DNA of 64,000 bases from contig OZ024783.1 in the NCBI GenBank assembly GCA_964017065.1, positions 11,002,885 through 11,066,884 on the forward strand. Reading direction: 5' to 3'. Positions 24,082 to 35,199 of this stretch are shown one piece after another. How positions within the stretch are numbered: position 1 is the first letter of the stretch; each line of letters starts with the position of its first letter. The notes beneath the pieces were generated by a model, which was not told where the DNA came from, did no database searches, and saw nothing but the letters and a program-made list of their open reading frames with translations. The position numbers and the translations under genes are program-made. Source of the DNA: Haliclona indistincta (lineage: Eukaryota > Porifera > Demospongiae > Haplosclerida > Chalinidae).

Positions 24082-24613
24082 ATGTCTACCCGAGTGTCTA
24101 CCTCTTGTGAGCCAGCTCGGACTAGTACCTACAGCGAAGACTTGCGGTGGCGAATGGTATGGCAAAGTGAACTTCTAGGGTACTCCCAACAAACAATTGC
24201 TCAAAATCTTGGTGTAGATCAATCAACTGTAAGCAGAACCTTGCACCTTTTCTATACTACGGGGTCTCTATGTAAAAGCCTTATCCAAAAGAAAGAGCCT
24301 TTAGAAAACTAACTGCTCCATGTCAGTTGCTTATAGATCACTTCGTTCTTTAGCGTCCTGGTATCTGCTTATATTTGAAATACAGCGCGAGTTATTAGAT
24401 CTCTTTTTGGTTGATGTCAACATTTCTACCATTGTTCGTTTCTTGCATCAGACTGGGTTTAGTAGGCAGAAACTTAGACATGTCGCACTACAACAGGATG
24501 CACTCTTGAGGGAGCAGTACGTAATCAATGTATCATTGTATAATGCAGATATTTTTGTATTTGTAGATAAAACCGGGGCAGATCGTCGCAATAGTCTGCA
24601 TAAATATGGTTAC
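24082..24613 (+). pseudogene. Tc1/mariner (IS630-type) transposase, frameshifted and cut by assembly gap
   Basis: The ATG at 24082 starts an N-terminal helix-turn-helix: YSEDLRWRMVWQSELLGYSQ, then TIAQNLGVDQSTVSRTLHLF. This is the DNA-binding domain usual for this transposase group. The frame ends at 24312. Coding resumes in another frame with EIQRELLDLFLVDVNISTI, then FLHQTGFSRQKLRHVALQQD, then FVDKTGADRRNSLHKYGY, which holds the first catalytic Asp. Relatives usually read DETG there; here it is DKTG. The second and third catalytic residues would lie in the N run. At least one frameshift in 24270-24370 makes it non-functional. Confidence 0.75.
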
Positions 24614-24813
24614 NNNNNNNNNNNNNNNNNNNNNNNNNNNNNNNNNNNNNNNNNNNNNNNNNNNNNNNNNNNNNNNNNNNNNNNNNNNNNNNNNNNNNNN
24701 NNNNNNNNNNNNNNNNNNNNNNNNNNNNNNNNNNNNNNNNNNNNNNNNNNNNNNNNNNNNNNNNNNNNNNNNNNNNNNNNNNNNNNNNNNNNNNNNNNNN
24801 NNNNNNNNNNNNN
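24614..24813. other. Assembly gap (200 N)
   Basis: Exactly 200 undetermined bases, a typical placeholder length. Everything left and right of it is joined only by scaffolding. It separates the transposase fragment from the 3' side of the ATM gene fragment. Confidence 0.99.
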
Positions 24814-24814
24814 G

Positions 24815-24973
<159 letters not shown>

Positions 24974-25101
24974 CAGTTCATGTGGGTGTACGAGTAAAAT
25001 TACGACTGGTGTCGAAAGTATTAAGTATTAAAGCTCAATTCTATTGTAAATTTATAACAATAATAGCTACACAGAATTTAAATGTGCATTAGTGACATTA
25101 C

Positions 25102-28100
25102 TAACACTCTCTATGGTCTTGAGCAGGTTTTTCATGAGCAGCATTGCTAGCGATTGTTCTCCACTAGCCCAGGACAGCTTAGCCTCCTCCAGCAACCCTC
25201 TCCATCTGGTTGAGGAGGGAGGTCCGATGGACACTAGCCGTGAAGACAGACCAAATGATTGTGGCTGGTCGTGCAAGTGCTTGAGAGCAAACAGAGCACC
25301 AATAGCAATCTGCAGCAAAATAATACCATACGATTATTACAAGAGTGTACAAATCGAAACTTAAATAAAACACAGACAAATGCAGACAGAATTTGAAAAT
25401 TTCAAGAGGCTGCTTCACGTGCGCATTCACTTACCAGAAACTAAAAATTAAAACAAATTTTGAATTTATGTTACCTGAGCATTTGTTATTTTATTTATTA
25501 CCTGATATCTTTCAGCTTCTCTTGCTAGTTCAGCTTGAGAGAGCAGTGCATGGTTCAGACCATCATACAACACAGTGGAGTTACTGGACAGCTGTGTGGT
25601 GGACGGCAGAGAAGGAGATGGGCTCCTGCTGAGATGTTGTGTGACCTGCTTGAGAGCAGCATGGAGAGAGGAGCAGCGTAGAGCAAGCACTGTCTCCTTG
25701 TGCTGGTAGTCAGTGTCCATATACTGTAGCCTGTCTTGCCATTTACCAAGAAGATCGGTTATCAAGCTATCAGTAGAGAGAATAAAAGTGAGATAATGCT
25801 TCAGATATCAGTAAGCGTGAACGTTTTTGAACAAAACTTTGTGTTGACATTTTTGTATGAACATTTCGACATTTTGTGTTGACATTAAATATTTTGTAAG
25901 AACAACAATTATTATTTTTTGTGTGTTATAAATTATTGTGTATAGAATTTCAAACTTTTGCAGTTATGGATCACTGTTTCTGCCATGTGTATGAACACAC
26001 TATACTTTCCTACCTGTTGGATGATAGTGACTGGCCAAATTCCTCTAGCTCAACTAGAGCCTGTAGCTTAGAGAGACCTGGATAGATACTGCAGGCATTT
26101 TCCAACCCGTGGGAACATAGTGTACGAACAGCCTCCATTCTGCAAGAAGACAAAATAACTCAACTTCAACTTCTTGATATGACACAGGTACCTAGCTGCT
26201 TTGAGTGCTGCCTCGAAAGATGACATTTTGCCCTCCTTGAGCGAGGACAAGCAGGTGTACAGTTGCTGATGGTATCCTCCTCCATCACTAGGGCAAGATG
26301 ACCTAACAAAACGAACGACACACAAATAGTTCAATTTGATAAGCTGAGAGGATTTTGTTTTCGACCTACTCACCTTTCATCTTCATTGTCCCATACACTA
26401 CACCTCCAGGCTGCCTCATAACGAAATTCAGCCAACTGTATAAAACAGAACTGTTAATTCTGTAAGGAAACAGTTTGCTGGTACCTCTTCTGTTTCTTGA
26501 GGGCGTGTTTGACCACATCCCTTCATGTATAAGTCAGCAACATGTGGAAGATTGAGGCTATGCAGTGCCTATAGCAGAAGAGACATCAAACAATGATTAT
26601 GAGCTAGATGAATACCTGTAAAATTCCTGAATGAGAGTGTCCGCTTTCTGGAAGCTTCATTTGCCAGTTATGGGCACCTAAAGAGCAAACATGCAACAGA
26701 TAACTGGCAAGCATGGACCTGTACTTCTTACTTAGAGCTTTTTCCCACTTGTTTTCATACTCGAACATCTTAGTGCGAATGTCGTCTTGAACTGCGTATT
26801 GAAAGCACGCTCCATACAGTCCATCCGGCTCTCCTATCTTGCTATAGACATCAAGCAACAGGCTCTGTACTTGACGGTTATCTAGAGCTGTTGAAGATCG
26901 TGTTGAGGAAGGAGAAGAGGATGGTGAGGAAGTGATGGTGTCGGAATCTCTCAGTGATTCTCTCTCTTTGTCTCTCTGAGCACAGTGCCATATTTCAATG
27001 TAGAGCAGAGAAGTGAAATAAGCTGAGCATAGTTGGGCAGCATGGGCGATAGTTAGGAAGTCAAGATTCAGCCAGAAATTGTTGTCCCATGCAGAACTGA
27101 AGGAAAAGTAGATAGATGGATCGGTAGATAAATGGATCGGTAGATAAATGGATGGATGCATGGATGGATGGATGGATGGATGGATGGATGGATGGATGGA
27201 TGGATGGATGGATGGATGGATGGATGGATGGATGGATGGATGGATGGATGGATGGATGGATGGATGGATGGATGGATGGATGGATGGATGGAAAGTTAGA
27301 TGAGCAAAATGAGACAAAAGTGTTTTTAATTTACCTTTTTGCTGTTTTGTTGGTAGTTCTGAGAAACATGATCATTCTTAGCATTGTACGAACCGACTCG
27401 GAAGGCACTTTGGCTGATAATGAGGTCACACCAGTCATAGCAGAGGAAAATGAAGATGAGGGTGAGTGAGATGAAGCAAAGGTGACAGTGGAGAAGAAAT
27501 GCATGATCTGCCGTGAGAGAATGTCTCTATGTCCCTCCGGCCCAGTGCTCAGAATGTGGTGTATGATCATTGGGAATATCTCCTCTGCTAGCTCAGCCTG
27601 AGACAAAGAAAGAGAGCATATGTGTGAATCTCCAGACTGCATATCCGTAAACAGGTTCAGTAATATTTTACTGGGAGCAGAGCACACACTAGCTTTGTAC
27701 AGAGGACTATTTTTTCTTCATGAACCTGAGGTACACTGGTTTGCTTCAATAATACTGCAAAGCTGAGAGAGGCACATTATCTTACTGTCTGTGCACTGAA
27801 CTATCTTAGTGTAAATGAAGTTATAGTATACCAACTAACGGATGTGAAAGACGCATTTTCTTATAGAGTCTATTACAGACCTTGTAATACAACGCTAGTA
27901 CTCTCAAAACATGATGTATATTTGTTGGTATATTGTACCTTTACTAAGCACACTGGTTTCAGCAGTAACAGCACTTCATCTCTAACCCCTCCACTACCGA
28001 GGAGGGTGGTAACCAAATTGATGATCCACTCTTGGTGGGTGTGGCACTGTGGTCCGGGCACCCATACTGTGGTGGTGTCCACCAGCTGAGCAAAAGCTGA

Positions 28101-29232
28101 TTGAGGAGGAGATGAGGGAGGAGGGCATGGTGATCCCTAGAGTGGAGAGAGAAGATTCCTTACTACCACAAATTGAATAGTTCAGAAACAACTCATGTAA
28201 GTAACATATTCTAGATAACCACTATTTACTGTTAGCTGAATATTCTGATTGGTGCATTAACATTACTTTGGTTTTCTTCTTTTGTTGCTTGAATGGTTCC
28301 AGCAATGAGCACCATCTGCTTTCATCTCCTCCAGCTTCGTGCACAGCTCTGGAGAGAGCATCTGATCCTGCTTTAGTGGACAGCACTACCTTGAGACACT
28401 CAGCACTGGCGTGAACCACTTTGATACTAAAGAAGAGAGATGGATCGAAGAACAAAGTAAGATGGTATGAAAGAAAGAACAAAATGAGCACTAGATAAAA
28501 TACTTTTTTATTGAATCCAGGAGCACAAAGGGTGCATGCATTGCATTGGTAAAATTCGAAGTGCATTATGTGAAGCCAAAACCCATGATAATTTATGAGG
28601 CATAATGATTTCAACTACATACCTTGTAGCATCACATATCTTTAACTCACCTTGGATCAGTAAGAAACTGACAAAGCTTTTCCAATGCTCTGAAAGCATA
28701 TGACGAGGATGGCTGCTTGCCAATAGAGATCACCTCTAAACAAATGTAACACTAGTTAATACCAAAACAGACTTTGGTTTCTTATACAACAGCATTGTTA
28801 TCATTACTACAATGATCATTTTTTGAGAATATTTACTCCAACACAATAGTTACTATCACTACTATTATTAAAAGTCAATTGCATACACAATAAATTCAAC
28901 AATGGTACCCATGTCACACGAATCACACCCCTCTGATCACTACAATAGGTGCAGGAAATTATAATAGAAATCATCTGATAACCTTCCCAAGTCTGATTAC
29001 CAGGCAGATTTGTAAACATATATGGCTGGGAGAAACCACAATCACTCACCTAGACTGCTATCAGGTATTGCAATGCAGGCGAGGTCAACACAGCCAATCT
29101 CTCCCAGGCACTTGCCAACTTCTGTTGCTATGGTGACATCAGTAGAGTCCCTGCTCCCTCTATCGAGGCTCTGTTGTGCTATTGTGATCAATGCTCTGAT
29201 GAGCTCAATAACTGGACTGCAACTCTGGAGAT
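25102..29232 (-). CDS. ATM: ATM serine/threonine kinase, internal part (13 exons, pre-FAT and FAT region)
   Basis: Exons in transcription order: 29050-29232, 28651-28735, 28267-28426, 27939-28136, 27335-27597, 26732-27096, 26616-26677, 26485-26568, 26374-26435, 26192-26302, 26014-26139, 25502-25766 and about 25102-25309. All junctions are GT/AG and all phases agree, giving about 720 codons without a stop. It reads like animal ATM throughout: [29 protein letters not shown], then [52 protein letters not shown] and [22 protein letters not shown] is the PI3K-like kinase that signals DNA double-strand breaks; FAT is its helical scaffold. The N-terminal HEAT repeats and the kinase domain are absent. 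The last exon's donor is uncertain; unspliced, it meets a TAG at 25067. Six introns are only 47-71 bp. Confidence 0.9.
27148..27292. repeat. (ATGG)n microsatellite inside an ATM intron
   Basis: About 36 tandem ATGG units between the exons ending at 27335 and starting at 27096. Frames through it give DGWM or HPSI peptides and are not real. Confidence 0.97.
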
Positions 29233-29783
29233 CTGTGGAAACACATTGAGAAAAAAATGTGACTGGCAAGTTAGTAGATCCAAACTTCAAGTAAGACAAT
29301 CATTACAATAACATGAATACTCCAAGAGTTGGCCCCGCACAGAGAGAAAGAGAGAAAGATCCCTAGCTAGCAAAAAGGTCATGACATAGGCGGCACATTT
29401 ACCACTGATTTGTGAGTGTGTTAACGTTATTTTCAATAAAAAGAAAAGAATGGAACTACGCAGTAATGCAATTTTGAGTGCTCTAATATACAATAATATG
29501 TGCAGTATGTTATAAGCATGCTAATCAGAGCACTATAGCAGCATTATTAGCATTAACATCTTTACAGTTTCAGTCAAATCTGTCTCAAAAACTGCTGTTA
29601 AAAGTTAAGTTTAGTGCATGAATATAGATTCTACAGCTATTAAGACTATAGCTTGCTTTTCAATTGCACAGCCATTAACGTTTGTTGTATGTATGATAAC
29701 AACTATTACTACTACTATACTATGCAACAAAGCCATCGTATAAATTGTTCATTCAAGTTGTAGTCACTTCACAATACATCCCA
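29233..29783. other. Spacer between ATM fragment and next gene
   Basis: The first visible ATM exon has a proper acceptor (TTTCCACAG) at 29233, so an upstream exon is expected. None is recognisable here, and the plus-strand gene begins at 29784. Confidence 0.55.
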
Positions 29784-32700
29784 ATGGCAGCAATCCGATT
29801 TCTTTTCCATTCGTCTCTAATGCTGCTGATCACAGTAATCAATGGCTGTGTGTCTGAATACTCGCAGTTGACTATCCAAGTGAGTGAATCAGGTCATGAT
29901 AAGCTTTCATGCCTTCAAGAGCCTCAGCATGTTTGTAAAACACTGGTATATGTGTTGAACCAGATGAACAACAGTACTTTCAATTCATTTGTGGTATCAG
30001 AAGTGTTCATCAATGTAACATACAACCAAACTATTCATCAAAAACTGTTTGAAGTCAATTTGCATACATAAATAAAGTAAGTGTTGTTGGGTGCAATAAC
30101 GCCTTCATCATTTTCAAATATGCCGGGTCTTTTCTTCAAATATCACAACTCTCTGGTTATGCTCTACAGTGGTCATGGATTGAGTTAGTATTTACATGTA
30201 CTGGCCGATCCAAAGTACGCAACGAACTAGCAATTCCGCGAATCATTATGTTATTCCTCAATACCCTTGAAGTTTATAAGTGTAATTTTATTTCAGTTAC
30301 CTTGTGTTTCGATGAGTCCATTCAAGGACCAAGCATTGTCATCAGTGAGAACGTTTTTGGTAACAGCGAATTTTGTCCTTTTGTCAATTTCGTCATCACT
30401 AGTCCCACAATAATAGCAAACAATAGCTTTGAAAATTGTCGTGTTATTGAGAGTCCATTGCTCAGAATTCAAGCAAACAACAACTCTGTTAAAATTTTGA
30501 ACAATTCCTTTACCAATTTAAGCACCAAGATTTCTACCTCAGCAATTTCCATCATTGGTACCACTGTGGGTATTTCAATTCAAAACAATCGATTCATTGG
30601 TAATTCAATGGGTTCTGTAACAATAGATGTTACCGTATCATACAGTGCAATAATAGAAGATGCTTGTACCTGGTGTATTATGGAAAGGAATAATTTTGAA
30701 CACAATTGCTTTCGACGAACCGAAAAACAAAATCCAATTCTTGTGGTCATAAAAGCTAATATTATCACGGATGCATGTCCGATGAAGTTTTCTAACAATC
30801 ACAACTCATTTGAGAACAATAAAAACACTCGTCTATTGAGTACTGACATTGAGAATAAGAACAGCTTCACGGCTGTACTCAACATCACTGATCTAACAAT
30901 CTTGAACAATACCGGCACATCAGGACTTGTGACAATCGTAAACAATGGCCCTCTTCACGGAATAGTTTTTGTTTACATGACATCCCTTACTGTAGAATAC
31001 AATACTGGTCGGTATAGAGAAGATACTAGTGACAGTCTTAAAGCGACCATTGTATACGTGAAAAATGTAAATCAGATTACAATTGGCGATTCAGCTTTTC
31101 AGAAAAATTTGGGAACTTCACTTGTGCTTGAAAATGAACAATTTTATAGCAAAAGACACGATCTGTGTGTCACGGGACGTCTTCTATTTGATGCTAACAG
31201 TGGAATATATGGAGGAGCAATGGGTTTGTACAGTGTGACCATCAATAGCTCATGTCATTCAATCGTTTCATTTCAAAACAACTATGGTGTTTATGGTGGA
31301 GCTCTATATTTAGAAAACAGTCCGAGTCACTGTGTGTGCACAAACAAGTGTCTTACAACTTTAAAGTTTAATAACAATAGAGCCACAACCTCAGGCAATT
31401 CTGTGTATTTCGCATCTTCATCCAATTCAAATTTTGAATGTAAAAGGTTAGCAGAAAAGATGTTGGCTCAGCTGCAAGTAGCATCGTTCTGCATTCTGCT
31501 GATAGTTGCTGTCTCAGCATATTTCCTGGTCAGAATATCATTGTGAACATATCAATAACTGATCACTTCAATCAACCATCTCTTTGTACTGCTGGTGTTT
31601 CTATCTCATGTGATGGACTGATTTACACATGCTTTAATCAACAAATCCAACTATCAGGACCGGACAGAGTTGTACTGGTTCAACCCCCTAACACAAGCTC
31701 ATCAATCATCGATACAAATTTAGTGCTTCAGACACCAAATAACAACAATTCTCGAAACATTTCACTGCGTCTTTCGTGTAGTAATTCAAATGCTAACATT
31801 ACAATCATCCTCAATATAAGCAGCTGTCCACTAGGTTTCATTTATGATTCAAAATTGAATGTATGCAAATGTGCTACGCAAATTGAACAGGCACTATGTT
31901 CAACTGTATTGGGAGCTGTTTGTGTGTCACATGGATACTGGTATGGCACAGTACATGACGAATACATAGTCGCTCGATGCAAGTATTCTGAGTGCAAGAT
32001 GAACAATCCACCTTGCCCACCTGGAATGCAGAGTGGCAACAACTACTTCTTGCTAAATGGACCACAGTGCTCAAATGGAAGAGGAGGCGTGCTCTGTAGA
32101 ACATGTCCTGAGCATTTCGTGTTCTCATTTCTCTCGATTCGTTGCATTCCCCAGGATAACTGCAATATATCAAAAGCTGTTTCAATCGTATTTCTTGCAC
32201 TTATCTTTCAGATTCTGATCACAATATTCCTTTTCTTGGTAGTCAGGTTCAAGCACAGTATTGGATGTGGCTTTCTTTATGGTCCAATGTTATTCCTAGC
32301 AGTGGTCAATCACATACCACTTGACGACTATTCAGAATACTCCACTTTGAGTACAGTTGTGTCCATCTTTACTTCAGTAGCTTTGCTCAATCTTGAGCTG
32401 TTCGGTAGGATACCGTGGTGTTTCTTTGAATCCATTCCAAAGCTGTACAACTATTCTCTTCGTGTACTTGGTCCTCTTACAGTGCTCTTGGTTCTACTAG
32501 GCATCACTGCTCTTGCTCGTTGGTATCCAAAGTGTTCAGTTCCTAAGAAAATACGAATACGAGCACTACCTCAAAGGGTTTTACAACGTTGCCATGTATC
32601 TCTTAGGTTGGCTTCACTTCTAAGAGCAATGTGCATTCTGATGATGCTATCATTTTGGTCACTAGCTGATATTAGCATTAATATTCTAACACCTACTGTG

Positions 32701-33427
32701 CTTGAGGCTCAATACTATTCAGTGTACATGGTATCGATTCAACCTGATATCATCTTCTTTTCACCACAACACCTTCCATTAGCTATTCCTGCTCTCTTAG
32801 TGTTGCTGGTGGTGATTCTACCATTAGTGATCATACTGCTATCAGCTCCTTTCCTACAACGTGTGATCAATCTCTTCAAAATCAAGCCTTTTCTTGACGA
32901 GTTTCAGTCTTGCTACAAGGACAAGTATCGCTGGTACTCTGGAGTGTACTTTGTAGAATGGATAGCCATCGTTGGTATACAAGGTTTACCAGATTCTCTG
33001 CTTTATACTCAAACCATACTTTTCATTTTATTGTGCTCAATTTCTGATCAAACCATACAAAAGTAAGTTACTCAATATCACTGATACACTACTCTTAGTT
33101 GATCTCAATTTTCTAATTGCTCTTTTGTGTAACAATACCAATCCTTTATCTTTCCATAAGTTTTCATCACTTCTTATTCATGCATTGATCATTGTACCAA
33201 TTGTATGTGCTGTACTGTCTATTATTTGTTTGGTTTTAACCAAATATGGTGTGTATGACTGTCTTAAAGGTTTTTGGAGCAGAAGGAGGGAACAAGAGTT
33301 GCAGCAGCCACAAGATGCCGAACGTGAGTTAGAGCTGTCTCATCCTGAAGTCCAAGATGTGCGTGTTCCTGATGTCAGTTTTAATGTTGAAAGAGAACCA
33401 CTCATTGCTTTTGTTGGCAATCAATAA
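29784..33427 (+). pseudogene. Beta-helix/multi-TM membrane protein gene, broken by frameshifts
   Basis: The ATG at 29784 begins a signal peptide (FHSSLMLLITVINGCVSEYS). Four segments in three frames follow: 29784-30070, 30071 to about 31460, about 31460 to about 33040, and about 33035-33427. Together they give about 1215 residues, the size of the paralogues at 40347 and 49966. Segment 2 has Asn-rich short-strand repeats (NNRFIGNSMGSV, ILNNSFTNLS) and IYGGAMGLYS/VYGGALYLEN, as in parallel beta-helices. Segment 3 has CSNGRGGVLCRTCPEHFVFS followed by six or more hydrophobic helices. The tail is charged and Glu-rich. An AATAAA (33423) overlaps the stop. No GT/AG pair long enough to be an intron explains the breaks, so this is a pseudogene or has base-calling errors. 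Its sequence is well diverged from the other two. Confidence 0.75.
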
Positions 33428-33879
33428 ATTGCCTAAACGTCTTTCTGTAATATTAATTTTTTCACACTGTTTCCTACTGTTTACTTTGCTAAAAACATCT
33501 GAATCTGCACAAAAAACATCTTTTACTTTTTGGTTATTCAGGTCACACAGTAGTGCGTCTATATGTAGAGGCGGCTACAACAAGATGGCGGCTACAATGC
33601 ATGTATTAGCATTCTATTTCACTTGGTGGTAAACTGTACATGTCTAAAGACACTAAGATCTGATAAACGAACAAGCTAGATAAACTAGCAGTCATTACTA
33701 TTGGACTATCATCTATTTTCAAATCTCAAATTCCTACAGAAAAGTAACAGTAGTCCAAAAGAGCATTTCAAAATAGCAGTATCAAGAGCCAGTCTGTCAA
33801 TAACTCCTCACTTCAATCAAATATAACAACTTTCTAATGATGAGTAGTTCTCAGAAACAGACAATGAGTATTACTATGC
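33428..33879. other. Spacer with decayed element A head
   Basis: 33545-33655 contains AGTAGTGCGTCTATATGTAG, then ACAAGATGGCGGCTACA, matching the beginning of element A in weakened form. No gene. Confidence 0.6.
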
Positions 33880-34574
33880 TTAAGGTGGCGGGTAACCAGA
33901 ATTAATGATATTCATGACTTTGCAAGTAGCTGTATTTTCCTAGCCATAGGTATTTGTGCAGGCAGAGTCGCTGCATGCAGTTTGCTTGCCTATCGATGGG
34001 CATCGAATATAGCAAATTTCAGCAATGCATTGTTAGCCATCGCGGAGCTACGAGCTCGCCCTGTGAAGTTGAGCACGATCGATTGTAGACACTTTTTCTT
34101 TAGTTGTGCGAAAGGCACGAAGCTAAAACTGCTCAAGCAAGCTCATCTGCCATCTGTGCAGGTATCCATGCAAGGATTTCGCCGAGCGCTGCTCGTACGC
34201 GATATTACAGCAACGCAGGCTGTGCTGTCTAGAAGCACATAGCTGTAATATCGCGTACGAACAGCGCTCGGCGAAATCCTTGCATGGATACCTGCACAGA
34301 AGGCAGATGAGCTTGCTTGAGCAGTTTTAGCTTCGTGCCTTTCGCACAACTAAAGAAAAAGTGTTTACAATCGATCGTGCTCAACTTCACAGGGCGAGCT
34401 CGTAGCTCCGCGATGGCTAACAATGCATTGCTGAAATTTGCTATATTCGATGCCCATCGATAGGCAAGCAAACTGCACGCAACGACTCTGTCTCCACGAA
34501 TACCCACGGCTGAGAAAATACAGCTACTTGCAAATGTCATGAAAATCATTAATTCGGGTTACCCTCCACCTTAA
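33880..34574. mobile_element. TTAA-bounded foldback MITE, arms about 330 bp
   Basis: TTAAGGTGGCGGGTAAC at 33880 and GTTACCCTCCACCTTAA at 34574, so TTAA flanks both ends. The arms are almost perfect reverse complements to a ~32-bp loop near 34210-34242 (ATATCGCGTACGA/TCGTACGCGATAT at the loop base). The same end sequence bounds 38444-39054. TTAA and GGTGGCGG ends suggest piggyBac mobilisation. The three large mirrored frames are shadows of the palindrome. Confidence 0.8.
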
Positions 34575-34884
34575 TTACTATGCTGTTGTTACAGTACAAA
34601 CCAATATTCTACAAACACTAACTACCACACTGATAGTTTGCAGTTAATTCAAAATTGTCTCTCCTAACCAAATGGAAGAATGGATACAGCACTAAAAGTC
34701 GAAAAAGAGTTACCAGTCATTTTCCATGCAAGCCATTGGTATTCATTAATTTTTGTTGTGCGCCTCTGTGGATGTAGGTGTAGCAAACATAATTCTTGGG
34801 TGCCGTGCTAGGTTATTTGGATAGTATGAAGTGTAAAGCTGCAGGCCTCGAGAGAGTAAACCTTGTTATAAGTATCCCAGTGCA
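34575..34884. other. Spacer, no supported gene
   Basis: No signal seen except the entry into the truncated gene near 34890. Confidence 0.5.
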
Positions 34885-35199
34885 AGATGCTGTTTCGATT
34901 CCATTACTAGTAAAGTGACAGAACCTATCATAGAAAATGTTTTCAGAGCGATGTTGAAAAAGTCCACTGATGAAGATGGCAAACAGGTGTACACTATTTT
35001 CAATTACAAAGTCCCGGAAGGATATAAATTACACTTGCTAGCTGTTATGTTTAATTTAGTTGGAGTTGCATTGATACAATTTGTAGATGATTTTGTTTTT
35101 GAAGAATCATACATTTGCAACACTGATCCAGACATGGCTTGCTTTCCTAAATTTCCTAATATGTCTACTCCGTGCTTGGACTGCTCCAACACAAAATAG
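34885..35199 (+). pseudogene. Truncated member of the ~295-aa membrane protein family
   Basis: Reads TEPIIENVFRAMLKKSTDED, then YTIFNYKVPEGYKLHLLAVM, then SYICNTDPDMACFPKF and CLDCSNTK, then a stop. This aligns with residues of about 53-145 of the intact relative at 57064-57963, including three of its four conserved Cys. The N-terminal membrane helix is missing and the 3' half is replaced by a retroelement that starts at about 35196, within the AACACAAG codon context. It lies about 20 kb from the tandem array at 55-61.7 kb, so the family was once spread over this whole region. Confidence 0.8.

Noticed and set aside
27152..27469. Frame with DGWM repeats
   Set aside because: Translation of the ATGG microsatellite in an ATM intron, on the strand opposite the exons.
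33982..34549. Three sizeable frames on both strands with the same peptide
   Set aside because: Mirror images produced by the palindromic MITE.
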